A stretch of DNA of 64,000 bases. It comes from Nitrospirillum viridazoti. GTDB taxonomy: Bacteria; Pseudomonadota; Alphaproteobacteria; Azospirillales; Azospirillaceae. This document shows, piece after piece, positions 8,491 to 16,074 of the stretch. Location of the stretch: assembly GCF_007827975.1 (NCBI RefSeq), contig NZ_VITT01000017.1. One strand, given 5' to 3'. The notes beneath the pieces were generated by a model. That model was not told where the DNA came from, did no database searches, and worked only from the letters and a program-made list of their open reading frames with translations. Position 1 is the stretch's first letter. Each line of letters opens with the position of its first letter. Made by a program: the position numbers and the translations under genes.

Positions 8491-9321
8491 ATGACCACCC
8501 TTCCCGATGATACCGTGCCCGACCTCGACGCCACCGACGGGTTGACCGGCGACGGCGGGGCGGAAGCCGTGCGCAAGTACCGGGCGCCCGCCTTGGAGAA
8601 GGGCCTGGACATCCTGGAGCTGATGGCCAGCCACGGCGCGCCCATGACGCCGTCGCAGATTTCCGCCCGCCTGGGCCGCTCGGTCAGTGAGCTGTTCCGC
8701 ATGATCCAGGTGCTGGAGTTCCGGGGCTACATCGCGCCGGCGGCAGCGGCCGACGGCTATGAGCTGACCAACAAGTTGTTCACCCTAGGCATGGCGCGGG
8801 CGTCGGTGCGCACCTTGCTGGAGGCGGCCCTGCCCCTGATGCGCGAGCTGGCGCTGGCCATCGGCCAGTCCTGCCACCTGGCGGTGGCCTCCGACGACCA
8901 GATGGTGGTGGTGGCGCGCGTCGAGAACCCCGGCCACCTGGGCTTCTCCGTCCGTCCCGGCTATCACCGCAGCCTGGTGGAGGCCACGTCCGGCATGGTG
9001 CTGTACGCCTTCCAGCCGCCGCACACCCAGGCCCTGTGGCACGCCATGCTGGAACGCGCCGTCGGGCCGGACCGGGTGGCCTCTTTCGCCGCCCGCGCTG
9101 ACGCCGTGCGCGCCCAGGGCTATGCCCAGGCCGCCAGCGACTACGCCCTGGGTGTCATGGACCTGTCCGCCCCCGTCATCGGCGGCACCGGGGCGGCGGT
9201 GGCGGCACTGACCGTGCCCTTCATGCAGCATACGCCCCTGGTCCGTTCCTTGGCGGAAGCCATAGGCATGGTGCAAGCCACCGCCCGGCAGATCGCCCAG
9301 GACCTCACGGAACGGGTGTGA
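8491..9321 (+). CDS. IclR-family transcriptional regulator of the sugar cluster
   Basis: 276-residue DNA-binding regulator. After an acidic N-terminal extension of about 25 residues comes the IclR winged helix-turn-helix (ALEKGLDILELMASHGAPM through EFRGYI). The C-terminal effector domain follows (GQSCHLAVASDDQMVVVARVENP, later ATSGMVLYAFQPP and the ALTVPFMQ segment). It is divergent from the sugar dehydrogenase operon with a repeat-containing gap of about 180 nt. It therefore probably controls the fucose-type pathway in response to a pathway intermediate; IclR members can repress or activate. Confidence 0.88.
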   Translation: MTTLPDDTVPDLDATDGLTGDGGAEAVRKYRAPALEKGLDILELMASHGAPMTPSQISARLGRSVSELFRMIQVLEFRGYIAPAAAADGYELTNKLFTLGMARASVRTLLEAALPLMRELALAIGQSCHLAVASDDQMVVVARVENPGHLGFSVRPGYHRSLVEATSGMVLYAFQPPHTQALWHAMLERAVGPDRVASFAARADAVRAQGYAQAASDYALGVMDLSAPVIGGTGAAVAALTVPFMQHTPLVRSLAEAIGMVQATARQIAQDLTERV

Positions 9322-9441
9322 ACCAGTCCCCGCGGATGGCCGGCATGCACGCGCCCGGGGCTGTGACAGGGCCATGGTTTATGCTAGACCCGGGCAACTT
9401 CCTTCCAAATAACACCCGCATGCCTTGAGGAATCGTTCGCC

Positions 9442-10320
9442 GTGACGTCGCAGCCGACCCCCACTCCCCATAGCCCCTACGTCCTGGTCCTGACCTGCCC
9501 CGACGTGAAGGGTGTGGTGGCCGCCGTCTCCAGCTATCTGGCCGACAACGACGCCTCGATCACCGAATCCAATCATTTCAACGACCAGCTGACCAACAGC
9601 TTTTCCATGCGCACGGCCTTCCGGCCGGACGGTCCGGGATTCCCTGACCTGGACAGCCTGCGCCAGGGCTTTCAGTTGATCGCCCGCCGCTTCCGCATGG
9701 ATTGGCAGCTGGTGGACATGACGGTGAAGCCCAAGGTGGTGATCGCCGTGTCCAAGTTCGGCCATTGCCTCTACGACCTGCTGCACCGCGCCCGCTCCGG
9801 CTCCCTGCCCATCGACATCCCGGCCGTCATCTCCAACCACGACGACATGCGGTCCTTCGTGGAATGGAGCGGCATTCCCTACCACCACCTGCCGGTGAAG
9901 GGGGACAAGGCAGCGCAGGAGGCCGCGTTCATGGACGTGGTGAACCAGGCCGGTGCCGATCTGGTGGTGCTGGCCCGCTACATGCAGATCCTGTCGGCCG
10001 ACCTCTGCGGCCAGTTGGCGGGCCGCTGCATCAACATCCATCACTCCTTCCTGCCCAGCTTCAAGGGCGCCAAGCCCTACCACCAGGCCCACGCCCGTGG
10101 CGTGAAGCTGATCGGCGCCACCGCCCACTATGTGACGACCGACCTGGACGAAGGCCCCATCATCGAGCAGGGCATCGAGCGGGTGGACCACACCCAGACG
10201 CCGGAAGACCTGGTGGATATCGGCCGTGACATCGAATGCGCCGTGCTGGCCCGCGCGGTGCGCTGGCATATTGAACGCCGCATCCTGGTGACGGGGCAGA
10301 AGACCATCGTGTTCAGCTGA
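9442..10320 (+). CDS. purU: Formyltetrahydrofolate deformylase
   Basis: Hydrolyses 10-formyl-THF to THF and formate, balancing the one-carbon pool. The 292-residue product has an N-terminal ACT domain (VLTCPDVKGVVAAVSSYL, then NHFNDQLTN) and a C-terminal formyltransferase fold with INIHHSFLPSFKGAKPYHQA and the conserved Asp region VTTDLDEGPIIEQ. This is full family length. The GTG start at 9442 has a TGAGGAA site about ten bases upstream and begins just before the ACT domain. It is monocistronic, converging on the secreted-protein gene downstream. Confidence 0.95.
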   Translation: MTSQPTPTPHSPYVLVLTCPDVKGVVAAVSSYLADNDASITESNHFNDQLTNSFSMRTAFRPDGPGFPDLDSLRQGFQLIARRFRMDWQLVDMTVKPKVVIAVSKFGHCLYDLLHRARSGSLPIDIPAVISNHDDMRSFVEWSGIPYHHLPVKGDKAAQEAAFMDVVNQAGADLVVLARYMQILSADLCGQLAGRCINIHHSFLPSFKGAKPYHQAHARGVKLIGATAHYVTTDLDEGPIIEQGIERVDHTQTPEDLVDIGRDIECAVLARAVRWHIERRILVTGQKTIVFS

Positions 10321-10323
10321 ACG

Positions 10324-10357
10324 AAAAGGGCGGGACAGCCAGTTGGCCGTCCCGCCC
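10324..10357 (-). terminator. Terminator between purU and the first low-complexity secreted protein gene
   Basis: Perfect 9-bp GC stem GGGCGGGAC (10328-10336) with GTCCCGCCC (10349-10357), extended by an inner GCC/GGC pairing. On the minus strand it is followed by TTTT (10324-10327), so it best serves the minus-strand gene. It may also stop purU transcripts. Confidence 0.75.
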
Positions 10358-10381
10358 CTCATCTTCCAGCGCCACTGCGAA

Positions 10382-11041
10382 TTAGCGGGGCGTCACGCTG
10401 GTGCTGGTCGAGGTGCCGCCCGAGGCGTTCACCTTGGCCGAGGCGCCACCGGCGGACACACTGTCCTGCGTCTGGACCCTGGCATGATCGTTGGCGGACA
10501 CGCCGGACCTGCCGGCCGAGACGCCGGCGCCGCCGGTGGTGCCGGTGGAGATGTCGGCGCCACCGTTCAGCGGGCTCGGAGCCTTGGCGGCGCCTACGGC
10601 CGTGGTGCTGGTGCTGCCAGTGGTCTGGGTCGTACCGGCGGCGGTACCGTTGGTCACGCCCATGGCGCCGGCGGTGGTGCCGTTCTCGACCTCCTGGGTG
10701 GTGGCTGCGGCGCTGGCGGCGGTGTTGCCGGCAGCGGTGGCGTTTGCCTTGGCGGCATCGGTCGCGGCGTTGGTGGTGTCCTGCGCCGTTACGGCGGCGC
10801 TGTCCTTCACCCGGCCGGCGGCGGCGGCGGTGCCGCTGGCGGCGCGGGGGGCGGCCTGGGCGTTCAAGCCGGCCATTGCATTCTGCTGGGCCCCCAGGTT
10901 GACGCCGGTGGCGGTGTTCAGGGTGCTGTTGACGCCACCGGTCACGGCACCGGCGGCGTGGCCGCCGATCAACTGCGCGTTGGCGGCGCCGGCCAGCAGG
11001 GCGGCGACAGCCACGCCGCTCAGGAGAAGACGGGTATTCAT
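10382..11041 (-). CDS. Secreted Ala/Thr/Gly-rich low-complexity protein (paralog 1)
   Basis: 219 residues; no known domain recognised. A clear signal peptide starts MNTRLLLSGVAVAALLAG and is predicted to be cut after GAANA. The mature protein is almost entirely Ala, Thr, Gly, Ser and Val with few charged residues and no Cys, so it is probably disordered or fibrous outside the cytoplasm. The N-terminal MNTRLLLSG, the C-terminal TSTSVTPR and the GGAGGAAC leader match the two genes that follow upstream (11360 and 12060). The three form a tandem family, although this member has diverged most in its middle. Function unknown. Confidence 0.75.
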   Translation of the reverse strand: MNTRLLLSGVAVAALLAGAANAQLIGGHAAGAVTGGVNSTLNTATGVNLGAQQNAMAGLNAQAAPRAASGTAAAAGRVKDSAAVTAQDTTNAATDAAKANATAAGNTAASAAATTQEVENGTTAGAMGVTNGTAAGTTQTTGSTSTTAVGAAKAPSPLNGGADISTGTTGGAGVSAGRSGVSANDHARVQTQDSVSAGGASAKVNASGGTSTSTSVTPR

Positions 11042-11126
11042 GGTGTTCCTCCGTATCGCAGTGCGGCAAGCGCCTTCAAGTTTTCCGCGCCTGCCCTTGC
11101 TACGGATGCCAGTTCATTACCCAATG

Positions 11127-11144
11127 ATGGCGGCAATTTGGCAA
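11127..11144 (-). promoter_or_regulatory. Conserved upstream block of secreted paralog 1
   Basis: Read on the minus strand this is TTGCCAAATTGCCGCCAT, 86 nt upstream of the start. It is nearly identical to the block at 12557-12574 before paralog 3 (TTGCCAAATTCCGGCCAT, 84 nt upstream) and related to 11881-11897 before paralog 2. A second shared block, AAGGGCAGGCGC-like, follows closer to each gene. Likely promoter or regulator site. Confidence 0.45.
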
Positions 11145-11287
11145 GGGAATGGATTCAATTAGCCTAGTGTGAAGGCCACAACGGCCGTTCATTCAAAATA
11201 CTCGCGCGCTATTAAAAATGAAGTTGGGCCAGAGTCGGTCTCCACACCTACCGACCTTACGCGAATTTTCAAGAGCGTAGCTATGAG

Positions 11288-11319
11288 AAAGGACGGGACG
11301 TCCCGTGGACATCCCGCCC
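11288..11319 (-). terminator. Terminator of secreted paralog 2
   Basis: Minus-strand stem of about 12 bp (GGCGGGATGTCC with GGACGTCCCGTCC, one bulge and a G-U pair) followed by TTTCTC. It lies about 40 nt after the stop of the 11360-11776 gene. Confidence 0.65.
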
Positions 11320-11359
11320 TGCTTTCGCCGGCCACAAGGACTGGTCACACCAACGGCGC

Positions 11360-11776
11360 TCAGCGCGGCGTGCTGGTGGTGGTGGTCGTGGTGCTGGTGT
11401 TGCCGTACCCATCCGTCTGGGTCGACTGGCGTTCCACCACGCTGCCGTCCGGCGTCTCCACCTTGCTGCCGCTGCGCGTGACCTTGGTGCCGTCCGGATA
11501 GGTCGTGGTGGTGGTGCGGGATTTGGTGACACGATCGTCATCGGAGCCGGTGACCGAGCTGTAGGAGGTCTCGGTCGATTGGGTGGTGCCGGGCGCCATC
11601 ATGTCGGGCGCGGGCGGCTGTACCGTGGTGGTTTCGGTGGTGGTGGTGCGGGATTGGGCCACCGGCACCGCGCTGGTGGTGACGGTGCGGGTCGTGGTCG
11701 TTTCGGACTGGGCGCAGGCCGCGCTGGCCAGAAGACTGGCCAGGGCCGCGCCGCTCAGAAGAAGACGGGTGTTCAT
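11360..11776 (-). CDS. Secreted Thr-rich protein (paralog 2)
   Basis: 138 residues, no known family recognised. It has a signal peptide starting MNTRLLLSGAALASLLAS with probable cleavage after ACA. The mature part is about one-third Thr, with runs such as SETTTTRTVTTS and TTTTTTSTPR at the end. Two related charged motifs, TYPDGTKVTRS and ETPDGSVVERQ, sit about 15 residues apart, suggesting short repeated beta-strands. It aligns over its whole length with the 12060-12473 product. A GAGGAAT ribosome site precedes the ATG. Probably extracytoplasmic; role unknown. Confidence 0.8.
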   Translation of the reverse strand: MNTRLLLSGAALASLLASAACAQSETTTTRTVTTSAVPVAQSRTTTTETTTVQPPAPDMMAPGTTQSTETSYSSVTGSDDDRVTKSRTTTTTYPDGTKVTRSGSKVETPDGSVVERQSTQTDGYGNTSTTTTTTSTPR

Positions 11777-11880
11777 GATTATTCCTCCATTACGTTATGG
11801 CGGGCATTGCCTTATGGCGAGCGTCATTCATTGAGGTCATCGCGCCCGCCTTACTACAGATTCAAGATTTATCTCTAAGT

Positions 11881-11897
11881 ATGGCCATATTCTGGCA
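11881..11897 (-). promoter_or_regulatory. Conserved upstream block of secreted paralog 2
   Basis: TGCCAGAATATGGCCAT on the minus strand, 105 nt before the start. It aligns with the 18-nt block upstream of paralogs 1 and 3. The closer shared block (AAGGCGGGCGC) lies near 11842-11855. Confidence 0.4.
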
Positions 11898-11971
11898 GAT
11901 CATTGGAATAAATTTGCCATAATACTTATGACGTCGATGTATATTCAGAACATATTCAAATGTTAATAAAT

Positions 11972-12007
11972 AGAAGAAAGGCAGGACATCCGCCGGGACA
12001 TCCTACC
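11972..12007 (-). terminator. Terminator of secreted paralog 3
   Basis: Minus-strand stem GGTAGGATGTCC (12007-11996) with GGATGTCCTGCC (11991-11980), including three G-U pairs, followed by TTTCTTCTA. It lies about 50 nt downstream of the 12060-12473 stop. Confidence 0.65.
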
Positions 12008-12059
12008 CTTCTTTACCCAGGACGCTATTCTGGGGGATACGTCACACGCCTGACAGGCG

Positions 12060-12473
12060 TCAGCGCGGCGTGCTGGTCGTCGTGGTGGTGCTGGTGGAAT
12101 TGCCGTTGCCATCGGTCTGGGTCGATTGGTGCTCCACCGTGCTGCCGTCCGGGGTCTCCACCTTGCTCTTGCTGCGGGTGGACTTGCTGCCGTCCGGATA
12201 GGTGGTGGTCGTGGTCTTCGACTTGGCCGTACGATCATCGTCCGAACCAGACTGGGAGCTGTAGGTCTCCGTCGACTGGGTGGTGCCCGGCATGGCCGCA
12301 TCCGGGGCCGGGGGCTGCTGCGTGGTGGTTTCCGTGGTGGTGGTGCGCGACTGGGCCACAGGAACGGCCGTGGTCGTCGTGGTGCGCGTGGTGGTGGTGT
12401 CGGACTGGGCGCATGCCGCACCGGTCAGAAGGCTGGCGAAAGCCACGCTGCTCAGAAGAAGACGGGTATTCAT
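12060..12473 (-). CDS. Secreted Thr-rich protein (paralog 3)
   Basis: 137 residues with signal peptide MNTRLLLSSVAFASLLTG and probable cleavage after ACA. It is a close paralog of the 11360-11776 product: the same Thr runs, SGSDDDR acidic patch, TYPDGSKSTRS and ETPDGSTVEHQ motifs, and TSTPR C-terminus. The ATG at 12473 is chosen because it begins the shared MNTRLLLS sequence and follows a GGAGGAAT ribosome site; an in-frame upstream ATG at 12509 would add 12 unrelated residues. Thr/Asp richness without Cys suggests an extracellular or periplasmic unstructured protein. Function unknown. Confidence 0.8.
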   Translation of the reverse strand: MNTRLLLSSVAFASLLTGAACAQSDTTTTRTTTTTAVPVAQSRTTTTETTTQQPPAPDAAMPGTTQSTETYSSQSGSDDDRTAKSKTTTTTYPDGSKSTRSKSKVETPDGSTVEHQSTQTDGNGNSTSTTTTTSTPR

Positions 12474-12556
12474 GGTTATTCCTCCGTATCTGCGTACGGC
12501 GGGCATCACATGAAACGATGCGCCTGCCTGTTACCGACCAGAGTTCAGCTTCGTAA

Positions 12557-12574
12557 TATGGCCGGAATTTGGCA
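12557..12574 (-). promoter_or_regulatory. Conserved upstream block of secreted paralog 3
   Basis: TTGCCAAATTCCGGCCAT on the minus strand, matching the block at 11127-11144 at 16 of 18 positions at almost the same distance from the start codon. A second shared block, ACAGGCAGGCGC, lies about 35 nt nearer the gene. Confidence 0.45.
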
Positions 12575-12645
12575 ATAATCGAGACTATATTTGCTTAACC
12601 CCTTCGCGGACGAAAGGGTATTTTAAAATGGATAGGAGAATCGAT

Positions 12646-12672
12646 GGGCGGCATATACTCCTCATGCCGCCC
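12646..12672 (-). terminator. Stem-loop downstream of MaoC-like gene
   Basis: Perfect 9-bp stem GGGCGGCAT / ATGCCGCCC with a 9-nt loop, 26 nt after the stop of the 12698-13144 gene. There is no strong T-run, so it may be a weak terminator or an mRNA-stabilising hairpin. Confidence 0.45.
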
Positions 12673-12697
12673 GAATGATGAACTGATCACTTAGCCA

Positions 12698-13144
12698 TCA
12701 GGGATAGACGGCGGTCAGCCATTCGGCCAAGAGCGCCGGCTTTTCCTGACCTTCGATTTCAATGGTGACGGTGCGGGTCAACACCCAGCCGCCGCCCTTT
12801 TCCTCAACTGAGTCCACGGTCTGGCGACTGCGCAGGCGCGACCCGGCCGGCACCGGGGCCAGGAAGCGGATCTTGTTGAAGCCATAGTTCACGCCCTTGC
12901 CGGCGTCGCGCACCACCAGCGTCTGGTCGCTGAAGACGGCCAGCAACGACAGGGTGAGGAAGCCATGGGCGATGGTGCCGCCCAGCGCCGCCGTGGCACG
13001 CGGCACGTCGACATGGATCCATTGATGGTCGCCGGTGGCGTCGGCGAAACCGTTGATGCGGTCCTGATCGACCACCACCCAGTCGGAGTAGCCCAGGTCC
13101 CGCCCCACCAGGGCGGGCAGGTCGGCCATGTCCACGGTCAGCAT
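12698..13144 (-). CDS. MaoC-family dehydratase ((R)-specific enoyl-CoA hydratase type)
   Basis: Single hot-dog protein of 148 residues, the length of PhaJ/MaoC-type hydratases that add water to trans-2-enoyl-CoA. The hydratase signature is present: FADATGDHQWIHVD with the catalytic Asp and His, then GTIAHGFLTLSLL. The ATG at 13144 follows a GGAGGG site; the long upstream open frame is a shadow. It is monocistronic and divergent from azlCD. It could feed (R)-3-hydroxyacyl-CoA to polyhydroxyalkanoate synthesis or act in another acyl-CoA pathway; nothing nearby settles this. Confidence 0.85.
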   Translation of the reverse strand: MLTVDMADLPALVGRDLGYSDWVVVDQDRINGFADATGDHQWIHVDVPRATAALGGTIAHGFLTLSLLAVFSDQTLVVRDAGKGVNYGFNKIRFLAPVPAGSRLRSRQTVDSVEEKGGGWVLTRTVTIEIEGQEKPALLAEWLTAVYP

Positions 13145-13337
13145 TCTGTTTCCCTCCTCGTTGTTGGCGCGCCAAGGATATCCCGTGACAAGGGGGGTGC
13201 CGCGCGCGGTGGCAGGATGCCAAATTGGCGGGGCAAGGGCACGGACTATGCAATTCCGCACGCGCACCGTTCGCCTACCATGTGCATTCTCCCCTTTGTG
13301 GCCCCGCCTTTGGCCCGCCCCGACCAACGGACCATCC

Positions 13338-14111
13338 ATGACCGCCACCGCCTTGCCCGACGATATCGCCCCGGACGAGCGAGAGCCCAGCCGGTCGGTG
13401 TGGGCAGAGTTCCGCCGGGGTTTGGCTGCCATGGCGCCCATCCTGCTGGGCGTGACGCCCTTCGCCCTGGTGCTGGGCTCCCAGGCGGCGATGAAAGGCC
13501 TGAGCCCGTTGGAAGTGGCGCTGATGTGCGGCCTGAACTTCGCCGGCGGGTCGGAGTTCGTGGCCATCGAGCTGTGGCGCAGCCCGCCGCAGATCGCGCT
13601 GATCGCCGGCATGACCCTGCTGGTCAACTGCCGCCACCTGCTGATGGGGGCATCCTTCGCCCCGCATCTGCGGCGCCTGCGCCCCTGGCAGGCGGCGCTG
13701 GTGCTGTTCGTCATGGCGGATGAGACCTGGGCCCTGGGCATGGACGATGCCCGCCGCCGCATGGCCGCCACCGGCCGGCCGGGCATCAGCCTGCCCTACT
13801 ATGCCGGCCTCGCCGTCTCCCTCTACATCGCCTGGGTGGCGGTCACGGTGCTGGGCGCCGTGGTGGGGCCTGTGCTGGGCAACCCGCACGCCTATGGCTT
13901 CGACATGGCCTTCACCGCCGTCTTCCTGGTGCTGATCCGCGGCATGTGGAAGGGCTGGCGCCGCGCCCTGCCCTGGCCGGTCAGCCTGGGCGTGGCCGCC
14001 CTGACCCATCTGGCGGTTCCGGGCGCCTGGTATGTGCCCGCTGGCACGCTGGCTGGCCTGGCCGTCGCCTATTTCGTTGCCGGCACTGAAACCCCGGAGG
14101 CGGCACCGTGA
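13338..14111 (+). CDS. azlC: AzlC-family branched-chain amino acid exporter, large subunit
   Basis: 257-residue inner-membrane protein with several hydrophobic helices. It matches AzlC/YgaZ: GLAAMAPILLGVTPFALVLG at the start, NFAGGSEFVAIELW, and LLVNCRHLLMGAS with the conserved N-C-R-H-L-L-M segment. With AzlD it forms an exporter of Leu/Ile/Val-type amino acids or analogues. The ATG at 13338 is chosen as the start just before the conserved region; the frame is open to 13128 but without family sequence. It overlaps azlD by 4 nt. Confidence 0.88.
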   Translation: MTATALPDDIAPDEREPSRSVWAEFRRGLAAMAPILLGVTPFALVLGSQAAMKGLSPLEVALMCGLNFAGGSEFVAIELWRSPPQIALIAGMTLLVNCRHLLMGASFAPHLRRLRPWQAALVLFVMADETWALGMDDARRRMAATGRPGISLPYYAGLAVSLYIAWVAVTVLGAVVGPVLGNPHAYGFDMAFTAVFLVLIRGMWKGWRRALPWPVSLGVAALTHLAVPGAWYVPAGTLAGLAVAYFVAGTETPEAAP

Positions 14112-14428
14112 GCGACTTCGCCCGCTATTTCGTCTTGGACGTCCCGTCGCTGCTGGCCATCCTGTCCATGATGGCGGTAACCTACGCCACCCGCGTCACG
14201 GGATACCTGGTGCTGCGCAACCGCGCTCTCAGCCCCCGCGCCACCGCCATGCTGGAGGCGGTGCCGGGCGCCGTGCTGATTTCCGTCATCGCCCCGGCCT
14301 TCACCACCACCAACCCGGCGGACCTGCTGGGCCTGGCGGTGACCTTGGCCATGGCCTGCCGTTTCCCCATGCTGCCCACGGTGATCGTTGGCGTGGCCGT
14401 CACCGCCCTGTTGCGCCACCTGCTTTGA
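14108..14428 (+). CDS. azlD: AzlD-family branched-chain amino acid exporter, small subunit
   Basis: 106-residue membrane protein with about four hydrophobic helices. It matches AzlD/YgaH (AVTYATRVTGYLVLRNR, MLEAVPGAVLISVIAPAF, ACRFPMLPTVIVGV). It starts with GTG overlapping the azlC stop (GTGA at 14108-14111), a normal arrangement for the two-subunit exporter and evidence of translational coupling. Confidence 0.88.
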   Translation: MSDFARYFVLDVPSLLAILSMMAVTYATRVTGYLVLRNRALSPRATAMLEAVPGAVLISVIAPAFTTTNPADLLGLAVTLAMACRFPMLPTVIVGVAVTALLRHLL

Positions 14429-14439
14429 CATGTTGCGCC

Positions 14440-14460
14440 GGGCGCGGTTGATCCGCGCCC
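14440..14460 (+). terminator. Stem-loop after azlCD
   Basis: Perfect 8-bp stem GGGCGCGG / CCGCGCCC with a 5-nt loop, 11 nt after the azlD stop. Only a weak T-containing tail follows, so termination strength is uncertain. Confidence 0.5.
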
Positions 14461-14539
14461 TGGTCCTTGGCATCCTTCCCCGCCAATGACATTCGGGGCT
14501 CCGACATTCCGGGCCGCGGCATTTTGGGGGGAAGGCATC

Positions 14540-15403
14540 ATGATCGAACTCGTCATCGACCAGCGGCGGCGTGATTTGGGCGGGTTCGAGGTCGGGCGCA
14601 TCCTGCCCGTGGCCCAGCGCCGCCACGTCGGCCCCTTCGTCTTCTTCGACCATATGGGACCGGTGGACTTCCCCAAGGGCATCCCACTGGAGCGTGACGT
14701 GCGTCCGCACCCGCACATCGGCCTGTCCACCGTCACCTACCTGTTCGACGGTGAGATCATGCACCGCGACAGCGTCGGTTCCGAACAGGCCATCCGCCCC
14801 GGCGAGGTCAACTGGATGACCGCCGGCCGCGGCATCACCCATTCCGAACGGTTCGAGAAGGCGCGGGCCGAGGGCGGCGCGCTGCACGGCATCCAGGCCT
14901 GGGTGGCCCTGCCCGAAGCGGATGAGGAGACCGATCCGTCGTTCGATCATTACGGGGTGGACGACCTGCCGACCTATGAGCATGGCGGCCTGTGGGCCCG
15001 GCTGGTGGCGGGCGAAGCCTTCGGCGCCAAGGCCGGGGTCAAGACCCACTCCCCCCTGTTCTACGTGCACTGGGTGCTGCAGCCCGGCACCAAGGCGCAG
15101 CTGCCGGCCGAGTATCCGGAGCGCGCGGCCTATGTCGCCGTCGGCTCGGTGGAGGTGGAGGGGCGGACGGTGGAGGCCGGCCACATGCTGGTGTTCACCC
15201 CCGGCCAACCGGTGCTGTTCACCGCCATTACCCCCGCCGTGGTCATGCTGCTGGGCGGGGAACCGCTGGGCGACCGCTACATCGACTGGAACTTCGTCTC
15301 CTCCCGCAAGGAGCGGATCGAGCAGGCCAAGGCCGACTGGCGCGCCGGCCGCATGAAGCTGCCGGACCTGGACGACAAGGAATTCATTCCGCTGCCAGGG
15401 TGA
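14540..15403 (+). CDS. Pirin family protein
   Basis: 287-residue bicupin of the pirin family, probably cytosolic and iron-binding. The N-terminal cupin carries the metal ligands in DVRPHPHIGLSTVTYLFDG and ITHSERFEK. The C-terminal pirin_C region contains AAYVAVGSVEVEG and LLGGEPLGDRYIDWNFVSS. Bacterial pirins include quercetin dioxygenases and regulators of pyruvate metabolism; the role here is not set by context. The ATG at 14540 follows GGGGGGAAGG. A run of imperfect 15-16 nt repeats (CATTC/TGGGG-like, 14488-14530) lies just upstream. Confidence 0.9.
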   Translation: MIELVIDQRRRDLGGFEVGRILPVAQRRHVGPFVFFDHMGPVDFPKGIPLERDVRPHPHIGLSTVTYLFDGEIMHRDSVGSEQAIRPGEVNWMTAGRGITHSERFEKARAEGGALHGIQAWVALPEADEETDPSFDHYGVDDLPTYEHGGLWARLVAGEAFGAKAGVKTHSPLFYVHWVLQPGTKAQLPAEYPERAAYVAVGSVEVEGRTVEAGHMLVFTPGQPVLFTAITPAVVMLLGGEPLGDRYIDWNFVSSRKERIEQAKADWRAGRMKLPDLDDKEFIPLPG

Positions 15404-15420
15404 GCCGGCATCTGATGGCG

Positions 15421-15897
15421 TTATAAACGCACGGCGCTGACGACGATGCCGTCCTCATCGGCGTAGAGCCAGGCGCCGGGCGTGAACTGCGCACCACCGA
15501 AGGACAGGGGCACGTCAACCTGGCCGGCGCCGGTCTTGGTGCTTTTCTTCGGATTGGTGCCCAGCGCCTTGATGCCCAGGTCGATATGGGCCAGGGCGAC
15601 GCTGTCGCGCACGGCGCCCCACAGCACCAGGCCGGCCCAGCCGTGCTTGAACGCCAGGCCGGCAATGACGTCACCCACCAGGGCGGTGCGCAGCGAGCCA
15701 TGGCCGTCCACCACCAGCACGGCCCCCTCGCCCGCCTCGGACAGCGTATGCTTCAGCAGGGCGTTGTCCTCGTGGCAGCGCACGGTCCGGATGGGCCCGT
15801 GGAAGGACGCCCGCGCCCCAAAGGAGCGGAACTGAATCTCACAGCTTTGCAGGCTGTCCTCATAGGCGTCGACCAAGTCGGCGGTGCGATGGGTCAT
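15421..15897 (-). CDS. rraA: RraA family protein (RNase E regulator / aldolase fold)
   Basis: 158-residue protein matching RraA in length and sequence: DLVDAYEDSLQSCEIQFRSFG at the N-terminus, VVDGHGSLRTALVGDVIA, and GAVRDSVALAHIDLGIKALG with the conserved Arg-Asp. In Escherichia coli RraA binds RNase E and inhibits it; relatives of the same fold are HMG/oxaloacetate aldolases, and those cannot be told apart by eye. The ATG at 15897 has a strong GGAAGGGAGG site, so the longer open frame to 15984 is rejected. It converges on the pirin gene with a 17-nt gap. Confidence 0.85.
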   Translation of the reverse strand: MTHRTADLVDAYEDSLQSCEIQFRSFGARASFHGPIRTVRCHEDNALLKHTLSEAGEGAVLVVDGHGSLRTALVGDVIAGLAFKHGWAGLVLWGAVRDSVALAHIDLGIKALGTNPKKSTKTGAGQVDVPLSFGGAQFTPGAWLYADEDGIVVSAVRL

Positions 15898-16074
15898 GCC
15901 GCCCCTCCCTTCCCTGCCAAGGTTTCTCCCTATCTTAGCGCATTTTGGCCGGCACGGCAGCGGCGAGGATGGAACCGCGACCACACTCTTAAGTGACTAC
16001 ATGGATGTGTATACTCCAGCGGTAAGGCCTGGTCCCGGATTGGGAATAGCAAGGCCGGCGTTGGACCAGGAACG

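Larger units (their letters stand above)
11042..11359. other. Intergenic region between paralogs 1 and 2
   Basis: 318 nt without a gene. It holds the promoter region of the 10382-11041 gene (conserved blocks near 11087-11103 and 11127-11144) and the terminator of the 11360-11776 gene (11288-11319). The part from about 11160 to 11285 is clearly AT-richer than the genes around it. Confidence 0.7.

Noticed and set aside
10382..12473. Possible CRISPR-like or minisatellite array in the Thr-rich genes
   Set aside because: Repetitive ACC/ACG triplets encode Thr runs inside open frames with signal peptides; there are no spaced identical repeats.
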